Below, in pieces: positions 1 to 8,814 of a stretch of DNA of 64,000 bases. The stretch is from Variovorax sp. J22P240. Lineage in GTDB: Bacteria > Pseudomonadota > Gammaproteobacteria > Burkholderiales > Burkholderiaceae_C. The stretch is from the NCBI RefSeq assembly GCF_030316855.1, contig NZ_JASZYR010000002.1:496001-560000 (forward strand), in the 5' to 3' direction. Every line of letters starts with the position of its first letter. Positions within the stretch are counted from its first letter, which is position 1. The translations under genes were made by a program, and so were the position numbers. Under the pieces are notes generated by a model. That model saw nothing but the letters and a program-made list of their open reading frames with translations, was not told where the DNA came from and did no database searches.

Positions 1-1617
1 GTGTGGGACTGGCAGCCGCCGGCCGAAGACGAAGCCTTCGTCGCCAAGGTCAAGGGCCTGGCAGAGGAAAAGCTGCGCGCCGTCTACCAGATCCGCAGCA
101 AGCAAGCGCGCACGCAGGCCCTGCGCGAAGCCAACGCCAGCGTGATGAACGCGCTGAAGGAAAGCGGCGAGCCCTTCGACGCAGGCAAGGTCAACGACCT
201 GCTTTTTTCGATCGAATCGAAGATCGTTCGCAGCCAGATCCTGTCGGGCGAGCCCCGCATCGACGGCCGCGACACGCGCACCGTGCGCCCGATCGAAATC
301 CGCAACGGCGTGCTGCCGCGCACCCACGGTTCGGCCCTGTTCACGCGCGGTGAAACCCAGGCGCTGGTCGTGACCACCCTCGGCACCGAACGCGATGCGC
401 AGCGCATCGACGCGCTGGCCGGCGAATACGAAGACCGTTTCCTGTTCCACTACAACATGCCTCCCTTCGCCACCGGCGAAGTCGGCCGCATGGGCTCCAC
501 CAAGCGCCGCGAAGTCGGTCACGGCCGCCTCGCCAAGCGCGCGCTCGTCGCTTGCCTGCCGAGCAAGGAAGAATTCCCGTACACGATTCGCGTCGTGTCG
601 GAAATCACCGAGTCGAACGGCTCCTCGTCGATGGCTTCGGTCTGCGGCGGCTGCCTCTCGATGATGGACGCCGGCGTGCCGATGAAGGCCCACGTGGCCG
701 GTATCGCCATGGGCCTGATCAAGGAAGACAACCGCTTCGCGGTGCTGACCGACATCCTGGGCGACGAAGATCACCTCGGTGACATGGACTTCAAGGTGGC
801 CGGCACGACCAACGGCATTACGGCGTTGCAGATGGACATCAAGATCCAGGGCATCACCAAGGAAATCATGCAGGTCGCTCTGGCGCAGGCCAAGGAAGCC
901 CGCATGCACATCCTCGGCAAGATGCAGGAAGCCATGGGCGAGGCCAAGGCCGAAGTCTCGAGCTTCGCGCCGCGCCTGTTCACGATGAAGATCAACCCCG
1001 AGAAGATCCGCGACGTGATCGGCAAGGGCGGCTCCGTGATCCGCGCGCTGACCGAAGAGACTGGCACGCAGATCAACATCGACGAAGACGGCACCATCAC
1101 CATCGCCTCGACCGACCCGGAAAAGGCTGAAGCGGCCAAGAAGCGCATCGAGCAGATCACCGCGGAAGTGGAAATCGGCAAGGTCTACGAAGGCCCGGTC
1201 ACCAAGATTCTCGATTTCGGCGCGCTCATCAACCTGCTGCCCGGCAAGGACGGCCTGCTGCACATCAGCCAGATTGCGCACGAGCGCGTCGAGAAGGTGA
1301 CCGACTACCTGAGCGAAGGCCAGATCGTGAAGGTCAAGGTGCTCGAGACCGACGAAAAGGGTCGCGTCAAGCTGTCCATGAAGGCCCTGGCCGAGCGTCC
1401 GGCCGGCATGGAGTTCAACGAGCGTCCTCCGCGCGAAGACCGTGGCGATCGTGGCGATCGCCGTGAGCGCTCGGACCGTGGTGACCGTGGCGATCGTCCG
1501 CCGCGCACCGAACGTGCACCGCGCTTCGAGAACAACGAACGTGGCGGCGAGCAGGGCGAGCAAGTGGTCGAGCAATTGCCGCTGCAAGAGGCGAACCGCG
1601 GCGACCATCAGGCCTGA
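1..1617 (+). CDS. pnp: Polynucleotide phosphorylase, C-terminal part (5' end outside window)
   Basis: This is the last 538 residues of PNPase, the phosphorolytic 3'-5' exoribonuclease of mRNA decay. The GTG at base 1 is an internal codon, because the full protein is about 700 residues or more. The second RNase PH core domain starts near residue 86 ([10 protein letters not shown]) and carries the conserved [10 protein letters not shown] stretch near residue 208. A KH domain follows (GKGG near residue 341), then an S1 domain from about residue 393 ([16 protein letters not shown]). The last 60 or so residues form a charged, disordered-looking tail with repeated Asp-Arg-Gly units. Such tails vary between species and often contact partners or RNA. 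A hairpin follows the stop codon. Confidence 0.97.
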   Translation: MWDWQPPAEDEAFVAKVKGLAEEKLRAVYQIRSKQARTQALREANASVMNALKESGEPFDAGKVNDLLFSIESKIVRSQILSGEPRIDGRDTRTVRPIEIRNGVLPRTHGSALFTRGETQALVVTTLGTERDAQRIDALAGEYEDRFLFHYNMPPFATGEVGRMGSTKRREVGHGRLAKRALVACLPSKEEFPYTIRVVSEITESNGSSSMASVCGGCLSMMDAGVPMKAHVAGIAMGLIKEDNRFAVLTDILGDEDHLGDMDFKVAGTTNGITALQMDIKIQGITKEIMQVALAQAKEARMHILGKMQEAMGEAKAEVSSFAPRLFTMKINPEKIRDVIGKGGSVIRALTEETGTQINIDEDGTITIASTDPEKAEAAKKRIEQITAEVEIGKVYEGPVTKILDFGALINLLPGKDGLLHISQIAHERVEKVTDYLSEGQIVKVKVLETDEKGRVKLSMKALAERPAGMEFNERPPREDRGDRGDRRERSDRGDRGDRPPRTERAPRFENNERGGEQGEQVVEQLPLQEANRGDHQA

Positions 1618-1658
1618 AGAGGAGCGGTGGCGGAGACGTCGCCGCACTTGTGGATCGA

Positions 1659-1686
1659 GCAATGCCCGCCTGACTGCGGGCATTGC
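1659..1686 (+). terminator. 11-bp perfect hairpin between pnp and qor
   Basis: The arms GCAATGCCCGC and GCGGGCATTGC pair perfectly over 11 bp around a 6-nt loop, 42 bases after the pnp stop. There is no T-run behind it, so it is either a Rho-dependent or RNA-stabilising 3' structure or a weak terminator. The next start codon lies 15 nt downstream. Confidence 0.5.
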
Positions 1687-1701
1687 AGCCTAGAGAAGAC
1701 C

Positions 1702-2700
1702 ATGAAAGCCATAGAGATCACATCGTTCGGCCCCCCCGAGGTGCTGCGCATGGTGGAGCGTCCCACACCCGTCGCGGGCGAGGGAGAACTGCTGATTCGC
1801 GTGGCCGCAAGCGGCGTGAATCGCCCTGACGTGCTTCAGCGGATGGGCCACTACCCGGTGCCGCCGGGAGCGTCGGACTTGCCCGGCCTTGAAGTAGCGG
1901 GCGAGATCGTGTCGGGCGACGGGAAGGCGTTGGCCGATGCCGGTTTCAAGATCGGCGACCACGTCTGCGCGCTGGTCGCGGGCGGCGGCTATGCCGAGTT
2001 GTGCGTCGCCCCCGTCGCGCAATGCCTGCCGGTGCCCAAGACGTGGAGCGACGTCGAGGCGGCCACGCTGCCCGAGACCTTCTTCACCGTCTGGAGCAAC
2101 GTGTTCGAGCGCGGCCGCCTGCAGAAGGGCGAAACCTTGCTGATCCAGGGCGGTTCGAGCGGTATCGGCGTCACGGCCATCCAACTCGGCAAGGCGCTCG
2201 GCGCCACCGTGATCGTGACGGCGGGCAGCGACGAAAAGTGCGAAGCGTGCCTGAAGCTCGGTGCCGACCACGCAATCAACTACAAGACTGCCGATTTCGT
2301 CGAGGAGGCCAAACGCCTCACCGGCGGAAAGGGTGTCGACGTGGTGCTCGACATGGTGGCCGGCGCCTATGTGGCGCGTGAGATCGAATGCCTGGCCGAG
2401 GACGGCCGGCTGGTGATCATCGCGGTGCAGGGGGGCGTCAAGAGTGAAATCAATGCAGGACTGGTGCTGCGCAGGCGGCTCACCATCACCGGCTCGACGC
2501 TGCGTCCGCGGCCGGTCGCCTTCAAGGGGGCGATCGCCAAGGCATTGCGCGAGAAGGTGTGGCCGCTCCTCGAGAGCGGCGCGGTCAAGCCGGTCATTCA
2601 CAGCAGCTTCGCTGCAGAGGGTGATCCGAGCGGCGCCGCGCAGGCGCACGTCCTCATGGAATCGAATCAGCACATCGGCAAGATCGTGCTGACCTGGTGA
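1702..2700 (+). CDS. NAD(P)H-quinone oxidoreductase, PIG3 family (zeta-crystallin type)
   Basis: This 332-residue cytosolic medium-chain reductase of the zinc-free quinone oxidoreductase type probably reduces quinones with NADPH. The N-terminal GroES-like part contains [10 protein letters not shown], typical of the PIG3/TIGR02824 group. The Rossmann dinucleotide motif GGSSGIG is at residues 150-156. The ATG at 1702 ([10 protein letters not shown]) matches the usual family start, although the frame stays open to a GTG at 1627 that would run through the hairpin. GAGAAG before the ATG may be a weak ribosome site. It lies between pnp and tpiA, and its stop is 11 nt before the tpiA ATG, so the two are probably co-transcribed. 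The natural substrate is unknown. Confidence 0.92.
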   Translation: MKAIEITSFGPPEVLRMVERPTPVAGEGELLIRVAASGVNRPDVLQRMGHYPVPPGASDLPGLEVAGEIVSGDGKALADAGFKIGDHVCALVAGGGYAELCVAPVAQCLPVPKTWSDVEAATLPETFFTVWSNVFERGRLQKGETLLIQGGSSGIGVTAIQLGKALGATVIVTAGSDEKCEACLKLGADHAINYKTADFVEEAKRLTGGKGVDVVLDMVAGAYVAREIECLAEDGRLVIIAVQGGVKSEINAGLVLRRRLTITGSTLRPRPVAFKGAIAKALREKVWPLLESGAVKPVIHSSFAAEGDPSGAAQAHVLMESNQHIGKIVLTW

Positions 2701-2711
2701 ACAAGACAGAC

Positions 2712-3461
2712 ATGACGAAGAAAAAGCTGATCGCGGGTAACTGGAAGATGAACGGCAGCCTCGCCGCCAACGAGGCGCTGGTGAAGGCCCTGGTGGCAGG
2801 CGTTGGCACCCCGGCTTGCGCAATCGCGGTGTGTGTGCCCGCGCCTTATCTTGCGCAGGTGCAAACGCTGGTCGCGGGATCTCCGATCGAATTGGGTGCG
2901 CAGGATGTGTCGGCGCGGGCGCAAGGCGCTTTCACTGGCGAGCAGTCGGCGGCAATGCTGAAGGAATTCGGCGTGCACTACGCGATCGTGGGGCATTCGG
3001 AGCGGCGTCAGTATCACGGCGAGACCGACGAGGTCGTGGCCGCGAAGACGGCTGCTGCGCTGGCCAATGGCATCACGCCGATCGTCTGCGTTGGCGAAAC
3101 GCTGGCTCAGCGCGAAGCAGGGCAGACGGAAGAGATCGTCAAGCGCCAGCTCGCAGCGGTGATTCACGTCAATGGCCATTGCATCAGCGAGATTGTCGTG
3201 GCCTACGAACCCGTATGGGCCATCGGCACCGGCAAGACGGCAACGCCTGAGCAGGCGCAGGCCGTGCATGCGGTGCTGCGCGCGCAACTGCACCACGCCG
3301 CGAGCGACCATGCCGCCGGCATCCGGATTCTTTACGGCGGCAGCATGAACGCTGCGAATGCAGCAGAACTGCTCGCGCAAGCCGATATAGACGGCGGGTT
3401 GATCGGCGGCGCGTCCCTCAAGGCCCCCGACTTCCTGCAGATCATCGCCGCGGCCAGCTGA
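2712..3461 (+). CDS. tpiA: Triosephosphate isomerase
   Basis: This 249-residue TIM-barrel enzyme interconverts dihydroxyacetone phosphate and glyceraldehyde 3-phosphate in glycolysis and gluconeogenesis. The catalytic residues are visible: Lys12 in AGNWKMNG, His95 in [12 protein letters not shown] and Glu166 in [13 protein letters not shown]. The phosphate-binding [12 protein letters not shown] segment is near the end. The ATG at 2712 gives the normal family length. An alternative in-frame GTG at 2697 overlaps the upstream stop codon and would add five residues. The gene continues directly into secG, a neighbour pairing that is widespread in bacteria. Confidence 0.97.
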   Translation: MTKKKLIAGNWKMNGSLAANEALVKALVAGVGTPACAIAVCVPAPYLAQVQTLVAGSPIELGAQDVSARAQGAFTGEQSAAMLKEFGVHYAIVGHSERRQYHGETDEVVAAKTAAALANGITPIVCVGETLAQREAGQTEEIVKRQLAAVIHVNGHCISEIVVAYEPVWAIGTGKTATPEQAQAVHAVLRAQLHHAASDHAAGIRILYGGSMNAANAAELLAQADIDGGLIGGASLKAPDFLQIIAAAS

Positions 3462-3499
3462 TACAGCGCGGCTGCCAACCAATTTAGGAGTTAGAACGA

Positions 3500-3940
3500 A
3501 TGAACGTGGTCCTCAATATTCTCGTGGGCGTGCAGATGCTCACCGCACTCGCGATGATCGGCCTGATCCTGATCCAGCACGGCAAGGGTGCCGACATGGG
3601 CGCGGCCTTCGGCAGCGGTAGCGCCGGCAGCCTGTTCGGCGCCAGCGGCAGTGCGAATTTTCTTTCGCGTACGACGGCGGTTCTCGCTGCCGTCTTCTTC
3701 GCTTGCACGCTGCTGCTGGCCTACTTCGGCCATTCGCGGCCTGCGGGCGGTGGCAGCTTGCTCGAACGCGCCGCAGTCGGCGCGCCTGCACCGGCACCGA
3801 CGCCGGCACCTGCGACTTCGGGTTCGGGTTCGGCTGCGGAGATTCCGTCGGGTCCCGCGCCTGCCGCCCCTGCGTCGAATGCGCCGGCTTCGGCCCCGGC
3901 CGCGCCTGCTTCGGGCGCCGGGCAGATCCCGGCCAAGTAA
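3500..3940 (+). CDS. secG: Sec translocase auxiliary subunit SecG
   Basis: SecG joins SecY and SecE in the inner-membrane translocon and aids SecA-driven export. The 146-residue product has two membrane segments, at about residues 1-22 and 52-72. They flank the conserved cytoplasmic loop with QHGKGADMGAAFGSG. After the second segment comes a long low-complexity tail rich in Ala, Pro, Ser and Gly (about residues 85-146), longer than in E. coli SecG (110 residues). TAGGAG upstream is a good ribosome site. The order tpiA-secG-tRNA-Leu-nuoA fits other betaproteobacteria. Confidence 0.95.
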   Translation: MNVVLNILVGVQMLTALAMIGLILIQHGKGADMGAAFGSGSAGSLFGASGSANFLSRTTAVLAAVFFACTLLLAYFGHSRPAGGGSLLERAAVGAPAPAPTPAPATSGSGSAAEIPSGPAPAAPASNAPASAPAAPASGAGQIPAK

Positions 3941-3967
3941 TCCTGCTATCTTCTCTTCAGTCGTCCA

Positions 3968-3996
3968 GTGAAAACGGCTGTTTTTCAGGGTAAACT
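3968..3996 (+). promoter_or_regulatory. Candidate promoter for tRNA-Leu (and possibly the nuo operon)
   Basis: GTGAAA and TAAACT are separated by 17 bp, each matching 4 of 6 consensus bases. The predicted start would be near 4003, leaving a leader of about 58 nt before the tRNA. That leader contains the small inverted repeat AACCTC-TC-GAGGTT at 4020-4033. The call rests on spacing and partial matches only. Confidence 0.35.
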
Positions 3997-4060
3997 CTAA
4001 AGCTGTTCCGGAAAGCCAAAACCTCTCGAGGTTCCTCATGCCATCCGGACAGAAAAAACC

Positions 4061-4145
4061 GCGGTCGTGGTGAAATTGGTAGACACGCTATCTTGAGGGG
4101 GTAGTGGCGAAAGCTGTGCGAGTTCGAGTCTCGCCGACCGCACCA
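4061..4145 (+). tRNA. tRNA-Leu (anticodon GAG), CCA encoded
   Basis: The 85-nt class II tRNA has a perfect 7-bp acceptor stem (GCGGTCG with CGACCGC), discriminator A and an encoded CCA at 4143-4145. The D-arm reads TGGTGAAATTGGTAGACACG. The anticodon arm CTATC-TTGAGGG-GGTAG carries GAG, which reads CUC and CUU. The long variable arm and the T-arm GTTCGAGTC follow. It lies between secG and nuoA, so it may be processed from a longer transcript. Confidence 0.95.
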
Positions 4146-4150
4146 AATCT

Positions 4151-4181
4151 CACCGGCAGGAATCTATGCTTCCTGCCGGTG
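4151..4181 (+). promoter_or_regulatory. 11-bp perfect hairpin between tRNA-Leu and nuoA
   Basis: CACCGGCAGGA and TCCTGCCGGTG pair perfectly across a 9-nt loop, starting 6 nt after the tRNA CCA and ending 23 nt before the nuoA start. There is no T-run. It could mark tRNA 3' processing, partial termination between the tRNA and the nuo operon, or a stabilising 5' structure for nuo mRNA. Confidence 0.5.
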
Positions 4182-4204
4182 GCAAGCGGTGATAGAACCC
4201 CCTG

Positions 4205-4564
4205 ATGAACCTCGATTCCTACCTCCCCGTCCTGTTGTTCATCCTGGTCGGTGTCGGAGTCGGCGTCGCACCCCAGGTTCTGGGTTACATCCTCGGTCCT
4301 AACCGCCCCGACGCGCAAAAAAATTCCCCTTACGAATGCGGCTTCGAGGCCTTCGAAGACGCGCGCATGAAGTTCGACGTCCGGTACTACCTCGTCGCGA
4401 TTCTCTTCATCCTGTTCGACCTCGAAATTGCTTTTCTCTTTCCGTGGGCCATCGCGCTCAAGGAAATCGGCCCCGTCGGGTTCTGGGCAATGATGATTTT
4501 TCTCGCCATCCTCGTCGTGGGCTTCGTCTACGAGTGGAAAAAAGGCGCCCTCGACTGGGAATGA
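4205..4564 (+). CDS. nuoA: NADH-quinone oxidoreductase subunit A
   Basis: This 119-residue membrane subunit of complex I lies near the quinone-binding junction between the arms. It has three hydrophobic segments (about residues 8-28, 61-83 and 88-110). The conserved loop motif [20 protein letters not shown] lies between the first two. It is the first gene of a complete 14-gene nuo operon in canonical order. The ATG at 4205 fits the family N-terminus. Confidence 0.97.
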   Translation: MNLDSYLPVLLFILVGVGVGVAPQVLGYILGPNRPDAQKNSPYECGFEAFEDARMKFDVRYYLVAILFILFDLEIAFLFPWAIALKEIGPVGFWAMMIFLAILVVGFVYEWKKGALDWE

Positions 4565-4579
4565 CAAGGAATCCGAAAA

Positions 4580-5059
4580 ATGGCCATTGAAGGCGTCATG
4601 AAGGAAGGCTTCGTCACCACGACCTACGATTCGGTGGTGAACTGGGCCAAGACCGGATCACTGTGGCCCATGACCTTTGGGCTGGCTTGCTGCGCGGTGG
4701 AGATGATGCATGCGGGCGCGGCGCGCTACGACATCGACCGCTTCGGCATGTTGTTCCGGCCCAGCCCGCGCCAGTCCGACCTGATGATCGTCGCCGGCAC
4801 CCTCTGCAACAAGATGGCTCCGGCGCTGCGCAAGGTCTACGACCAGATGCCGGAGCCTCGCTGGGTGCTCTCGATGGGCTCGTGCGCGAACGGCGGCGGC
4901 TACTACCACTACAGCTATTCGGTCGTGCGCGGATGCGATCGCATCGTGCCGGTCGATGTCTATGTTCCGGGCTGTCCGCCGACCGCCGAGGCGCTTCTGT
5001 ATGGGGTGATCCAACTCCAGCAGAAGATTCGCCGTACCAACACGATTGCGCGCGCCTGA
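4580..5059 (+). CDS. nuoB: NADH-quinone oxidoreductase subunit B
   Basis: NuoB is the peripheral-arm subunit that holds the terminal [4Fe-4S] cluster N2, the electron donor to ubiquinone. The 159-residue product has the adjacent pair Cys37-Cys38 ([10 protein letters not shown]), Cys102 (GSCANGGG) and Cys132 ([10 protein letters not shown]), the expected N2 ligand set. It starts 15 nt after nuoA, and a short gap of 13 nt separates it from nuoC. Confidence 0.98.
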   Translation: MAIEGVMKEGFVTTTYDSVVNWAKTGSLWPMTFGLACCAVEMMHAGAARYDIDRFGMLFRPSPRQSDLMIVAGTLCNKMAPALRKVYDQMPEPRWVLSMGSCANGGGYYHYSYSVVRGCDRIVPVDVYVPGCPPTAEALLYGVIQLQQKIRRTNTIARA

Positions 5060-5072
5060 AGAGCAAGAGACG

Positions 5073-5681
5073 ATGACCGACTTTGCCATTTCTCCCGAGG
5101 CGCTGCAGACCCAGATCACCGAAACGCTTGGCTCCAAGGCGAAGAGCGTCACGCTCGCGCTGGGCGAGGTGACGGTGGTGGTGAGTGCAGCTGACTACCG
5201 GGCGGTTGCGACCTTGCTGCGCGATGCGCCGGGTTGCCGCTTCGAGCAACTCATCGACCTCTGTGGCATGGACTATTCCGGCTATCGTGAAGGCGAGTGG
5301 GAGGGCGAGCGTTTCTGCGTCGTGTCCCATCTGCTTTCCGTGAGCCTCAACCAGCGTGTCCGCCTCAAGGTGTTCGTGCCGAACGAAGACCTGCCGGTCG
5401 TCGATTCGCTGACCAGCGTCTGGAATGCCGCGGGATGGTTCGAGCGCGAAGCCTTCGATCTGTACGGTATCGTCTTCGAAGGCCATGACGACCTGCGCCG
5501 CATCCTGACCGATTACGGCTTCATCGGGCATCCGTTCCGCAAGGACTTTCCCGTGTCGGGTCACGTCGAGATGCGCTATGACCCGGACCAGAAGCGCGTG
5601 ATCTATCAGCCCGTCTCCATCGAGCCGCGCGAAATCACGCCGCGGGTGATCCGCGAAGACAACTACGGCGGACTCCACTGA
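5073..5681 (+). CDS. nuoC: NADH-quinone oxidoreductase subunit C
   Basis: This 202-residue peripheral-arm subunit (30-kDa type) packs against NuoD and helps shape the quinone site. The family signature [10 protein letters not shown] is present, followed by [19 protein letters not shown]. The start at 5073 was chosen over the earlier in-frame ATG at 5046 because that one lies inside nuoB. nuoC and nuoD are separate genes here, unlike the fused nuoCD of enterobacteria. The last base of its stop codon is the first base of the nuoD ATG. Confidence 0.97.
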   Translation: MTDFAISPEALQTQITETLGSKAKSVTLALGEVTVVVSAADYRAVATLLRDAPGCRFEQLIDLCGMDYSGYREGEWEGERFCVVSHLLSVSLNQRVRLKVFVPNEDLPVVDSLTSVWNAAGWFEREAFDLYGIVFEGHDDLRRILTDYGFIGHPFRKDFPVSGHVEMRYDPDQKRVIYQPVSIEPREITPRVIREDNYGGLH

Positions 5682-6934
5682 TGGCCGAAATCAAGAACTA
5701 CACGCTGAACTTCGGTCCCCAGCACCCGGCAGCGCACGGCGTGCTGCGCCTCGTGCTGGAGTTGGATGGCGAAGTCATCCAGCGCGCCGACCCGCATATC
5801 GGCCTGCTGCACCGCGCGACCGAGAAGCTCGCGGAGTCGCGCACCTACATCCAGTCGCTGCCGTATATGGACCGTCTCGACTACGTGTCGATGATGAGCA
5901 ACGAGCACGCGTACTGTCTTGCCATCGAGCGGCTCATGGGCCTCGATGTGCCGATCCGCGCGCAATACATCCGGGTGATGTTCGCCGAGATCACGCGCCT
6001 GCTGAACCACCTCCTGTGGCTTGGCGCGCATGGCCTCGACTGCGGCGCGATGAACATGCTCATCTACTGCTTCCGCGAGCGTGAAGACCTGTTCGACCTG
6101 TACGAAGCGGTGTCCGGCGCGCGCATGCATGCGGCCTACTTCCGTCCGGGCGGCGTCTATCGTGACCTGCCCGACGCGATGCCGCAGTACAAGGCCAGCA
6201 AGATCAAGAACGCGAAGGCGATCGAGCGGCTCAACGAAAACCGCCAGGGTTCGATGCTGGACTTCGTCGACGATTTCTGCAAGCGCTTCCCGAAGATGGT
6301 CGACGAGTACGAGACGCTGCTCACCGACAACCGGATCTGGAAGCAGCGCACGGTCGGTATCGGCGTGGTCACTCCAGAGCGCGCCCTTAACCTCGGCTTC
6401 ACCGGTCCGATGCTGCGCGGTTCCGGCGTCGAATGGGATCTGCGCAAGAAGCAGCCCTACGACGTCTACGACCGCATGGACTTCGACGTACCCGTCGGCA
6501 AGACCGGTGACTGCTACGACCGTTATCTGGTCCGCGTCGAGGAAATGCGCCAGGCCAATCGCATCATCCAGCAGTGCTCGGCATGGCTGCGTGCGAATCA
6601 GGGGCCGGTCATCACCAGCAACCACAAGGTGGCCGCTCCTGCGCGCGAGTCGATGAAGGCAAACATGGAGGAGTTGATCCACCATTTCAAGCTCTTCACC
6701 GAAGGTTTTCATGTGCCCGAAGGCGAAGCATATGCCGCCGTCGAGCACCCGAAGGGCGAATTCGGCATCTATCTGGTGAGCGACGGTGCCAACAAGCCCT
6801 ACCGTCTGAAGATCCGCGCACCCGGCTTCCCGCATCTTGCGGCGCTCGACGAGATGGCGCGCGGGCACATGATTGCCGACGCAGTGGCCGTGATCGGCAC
6901 GATGGACATCGTGTTCGGTGAGATTGACAGGTAA
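5681..6934 (+). CDS. nuoD: NADH-quinone oxidoreductase subunit D
   Basis: This 417-residue 49-kDa-type subunit forms much of the quinone-binding pocket with NuoB. The N-terminal [16 protein letters not shown] and [16 protein letters not shown] segments are characteristic. The C-terminal [18 protein letters not shown] and the terminal DIVFGEIDR are intact. It overlaps nuoC by one base, which suggests translational coupling. Confidence 0.98.
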   Translation: MAEIKNYTLNFGPQHPAAHGVLRLVLELDGEVIQRADPHIGLLHRATEKLAESRTYIQSLPYMDRLDYVSMMSNEHAYCLAIERLMGLDVPIRAQYIRVMFAEITRLLNHLLWLGAHGLDCGAMNMLIYCFREREDLFDLYEAVSGARMHAAYFRPGGVYRDLPDAMPQYKASKIKNAKAIERLNENRQGSMLDFVDDFCKRFPKMVDEYETLLTDNRIWKQRTVGIGVVTPERALNLGFTGPMLRGSGVEWDLRKKQPYDVYDRMDFDVPVGKTGDCYDRYLVRVEEMRQANRIIQQCSAWLRANQGPVITSNHKVAAPARESMKANMEELIHHFKLFTEGFHVPEGEAYAAVEHPKGEFGIYLVSDGANKPYRLKIRAPGFPHLAALDEMARGHMIADAVAVIGTMDIVFGEIDR

Positions 6935-6941
6935 AGAGCCC

Positions 6942-7457
6942 ATGAATTCCGACACCACCCACAGCCCCCAGGCGTCGCTGTCGGCCGCGACGCTGGAGCG
7001 CTTTGCGCGAGAGGTTGCCAAGTATCCGCCGACAGGTAAGCAGTCCGCAGTGATGGCCTGCCTGACGATCGTGCAGCAGGACGAAGGCTTCGTCAGCGAG
7101 CAGCGCGAACGCGAGATCGCCGCCTACCTGGGGATGGCGCCGATCGCGGTGCATGAAGTCACGACCTTCTACAACATGTACAACCAGCGGCCGGTGGGCA
7201 AGTTCAAGCTCAACGTCTGTACCAACCTGCCGTGCCAGTTGCGCGACGGCGCCGTGGCGCTGAAACATCTCGAGAAGAAGCTGGGCATCGCAATGGGCGA
7301 GACCACGCCCGACGGCATGTTCACTCTTCAGCAGAGCGAATGCCTGGGTGCCTGCGCCGATTCGCCGGTGATGCTGGTCAACGACCGCACGATGTGCAGC
7401 TTCATGAGCAATGAAAAGCTCGATCAGCTGATAGACGGCTTGAAGGGAGCGCAATGA
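6942..7457 (+). CDS. nuoE: NADH-quinone oxidoreductase subunit E
   Basis: This 171-residue thioredoxin-fold subunit of the NADH-dehydrogenase module binds the [2Fe-2S] cluster N1a. Its four Cys ligands appear in [12 protein letters not shown] and [11 protein letters not shown]. The ATG at 6942 (MNSDTT) was preferred to an in-frame ATG at 6918 inside nuoD. Its stop overlaps the nuoF start as ATGA. Confidence 0.96.
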   Translation: MNSDTTHSPQASLSAATLERFAREVAKYPPTGKQSAVMACLTIVQQDEGFVSEQREREIAAYLGMAPIAVHEVTTFYNMYNQRPVGKFKLNVCTNLPCQLRDGAVALKHLEKKLGIAMGETTPDGMFTLQQSECLGACADSPVMLVNDRTMCSFMSNEKLDQLIDGLKGAQ

Positions 7458-8797
7458 TGTCGCCCGAGCAAGTGCTTTCGCAGTTCCAGGCGACCGGCGT
7501 CCAGACCTGCTTTCACGATCGCCACATCGAGCCGCAGATCTACGCCGGCCTGAACGGCACCAACTGGCGGCTGGCCGATTATGAGGCGCGTGGTGGCTAC
7601 AAGGCGCTGCGCAAGATCCTGAGTGAAGGGCTGACGCCCGACCAGGTGATCGCCGAAGTCAAATCGTCTGGCTTGAGGGGCCGCGGCGGCGCGGGCTTTC
7701 CGACCGGTCTCAAGTGGAGCTTCATGCCCCGCCAGTTCCCGGGCCAGAAGTACCTCGTCTGCAATTCCGACGAAGGCGAGCCGGGTACATGCAAGGACCG
7801 GGACATCCTGCTCTACAACCCGCACATCGTGATCGAAGGCATGGCCATCGCGGCCTACGCGATGGGCATCAGCGTGGGCTACAACTACATCCACGGCGAA
7901 ATCTTTCAGACCTACGACCGCTTCGAGGAAGCGCTGGAAGAAGCGCGCGCGGCCGGTTACCTGGGCGACGGCATCCTGGGCAGTAGCTACAACTTCCAGC
8001 TTCACGCTGCACACGGCTTTGGCGCCTACATCTGCGGCGAGGAAACCGCGCTGCTCGAATCGCTCGAAGGCAAAAAGGGCCAGCCACGATTCAAGCCGCC
8101 ATTTCCGGCGAGCTTCGGCCTCTATGGCAAGCCGACCACGATCAACAACACCGAGACCTTTGCCGCGGTGCCTTGGATCATCAACAACGGCGGCGTGGCC
8201 TATCTCGAGTGCGGCAAGCCGAACAATGGCGGCACCAAGATCTACTCGGTCAGCGGCGACGTCGAACTGCCGGGCAACTACGAAGTGCCGATGGGCACGC
8301 CGTTCTCGAAGCTGCTCGAACTGGCCGGCGGAGTGCGCAAGGGGCGCCAGTTGAAGGCGGTGATTCCCGGCGGCTCGTCGGCTCCAGTCCTGCCGGCATC
8401 CATCATGATGGAATGCACGATGGACTACGACTCCATCGCCAAGGCGGGATCGATGCTGGGCTCCGGCGCCGTGATCGTCATGGACGACAGCCGCTCGATG
8501 GTCGAATCGCTCAAGCGCCTCTCGTACTTCTACATGCACGAGTCGTGCGGCCAGTGCACCCCGTGCCGCGAAGGCACGGGCTGGCTGTGGCGCGTGGTGG
8601 ATCGCATCCACAACGGCCATGGCAAGGCCACCGACATGGACCTGCTGAATTCTGTCGCCGACAACATCCAGGGCCGCACCATCTGCGCGCTGGGCGATGC
8701 CGCCGCGATGCCGGTCAGAGCCATGATCAAGCACTTCCGCCACGAGTTCGAGGCATTGATCCCCGGCTACGTCCCGAAGGCACCGGCCAAGGCCTGA
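7454..8797 (+). CDS. nuoF: NADH-quinone oxidoreductase subunit F
   Basis: NuoF binds NADH, FMN and the [4Fe-4S] cluster N3, so it is the electron entry point of complex I. In the 447-residue product the glycine-rich NADH/FMN motif [13 protein letters not shown] is near residue 74. The FMN segment [15 protein letters not shown] follows. The N3 cysteines occur in [15 protein letters not shown] (about residues 362-376), with a fourth Cys further on in [11 protein letters not shown]. Two consecutive ATG codons (7454 and 7457) are possible starts. Confidence 0.98.
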   Translation: MMSPEQVLSQFQATGVQTCFHDRHIEPQIYAGLNGTNWRLADYEARGGYKALRKILSEGLTPDQVIAEVKSSGLRGRGGAGFPTGLKWSFMPRQFPGQKYLVCNSDEGEPGTCKDRDILLYNPHIVIEGMAIAAYAMGISVGYNYIHGEIFQTYDRFEEALEEARAAGYLGDGILGSSYNFQLHAAHGFGAYICGEETALLESLEGKKGQPRFKPPFPASFGLYGKPTTINNTETFAAVPWIINNGGVAYLECGKPNNGGTKIYSVSGDVELPGNYEVPMGTPFSKLLELAGGVRKGRQLKAVIPGGSSAPVLPASIMMECTMDYDSIAKAGSMLGSGAVIVMDDSRSMVESLKRLSYFYMHESCGQCTPCREGTGWLWRVVDRIHNGHGKATDMDLLNSVADNIQGRTICALGDAAAMPVRAMIKHFRHEFEALIPGYVPKAPAKA

Positions 8798-8814
8798 GCG
8801 CAAGAAGAACACAT

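Noticed and set aside
1..3. GTG at base 1 as a start codon of the first gene
   Set aside because: The product begins inside the PNPase core, since the first RNase PH domain is missing, so the gene is cut by the window edge.
1438..1500. Short tandem repeats at the end of pnp as a CRISPR or minisatellite
   Set aside because: They are in-frame Asp-Arg-Gly codons of the PNPase tail, with units too short and irregular for a CRISPR array.
4061..4145. tRNA-Leu as an attachment site for a genomic island
   Set aside because: The neighbouring secG and nuo genes are the normal core order, and no duplicated tRNA 3' end was noticed.
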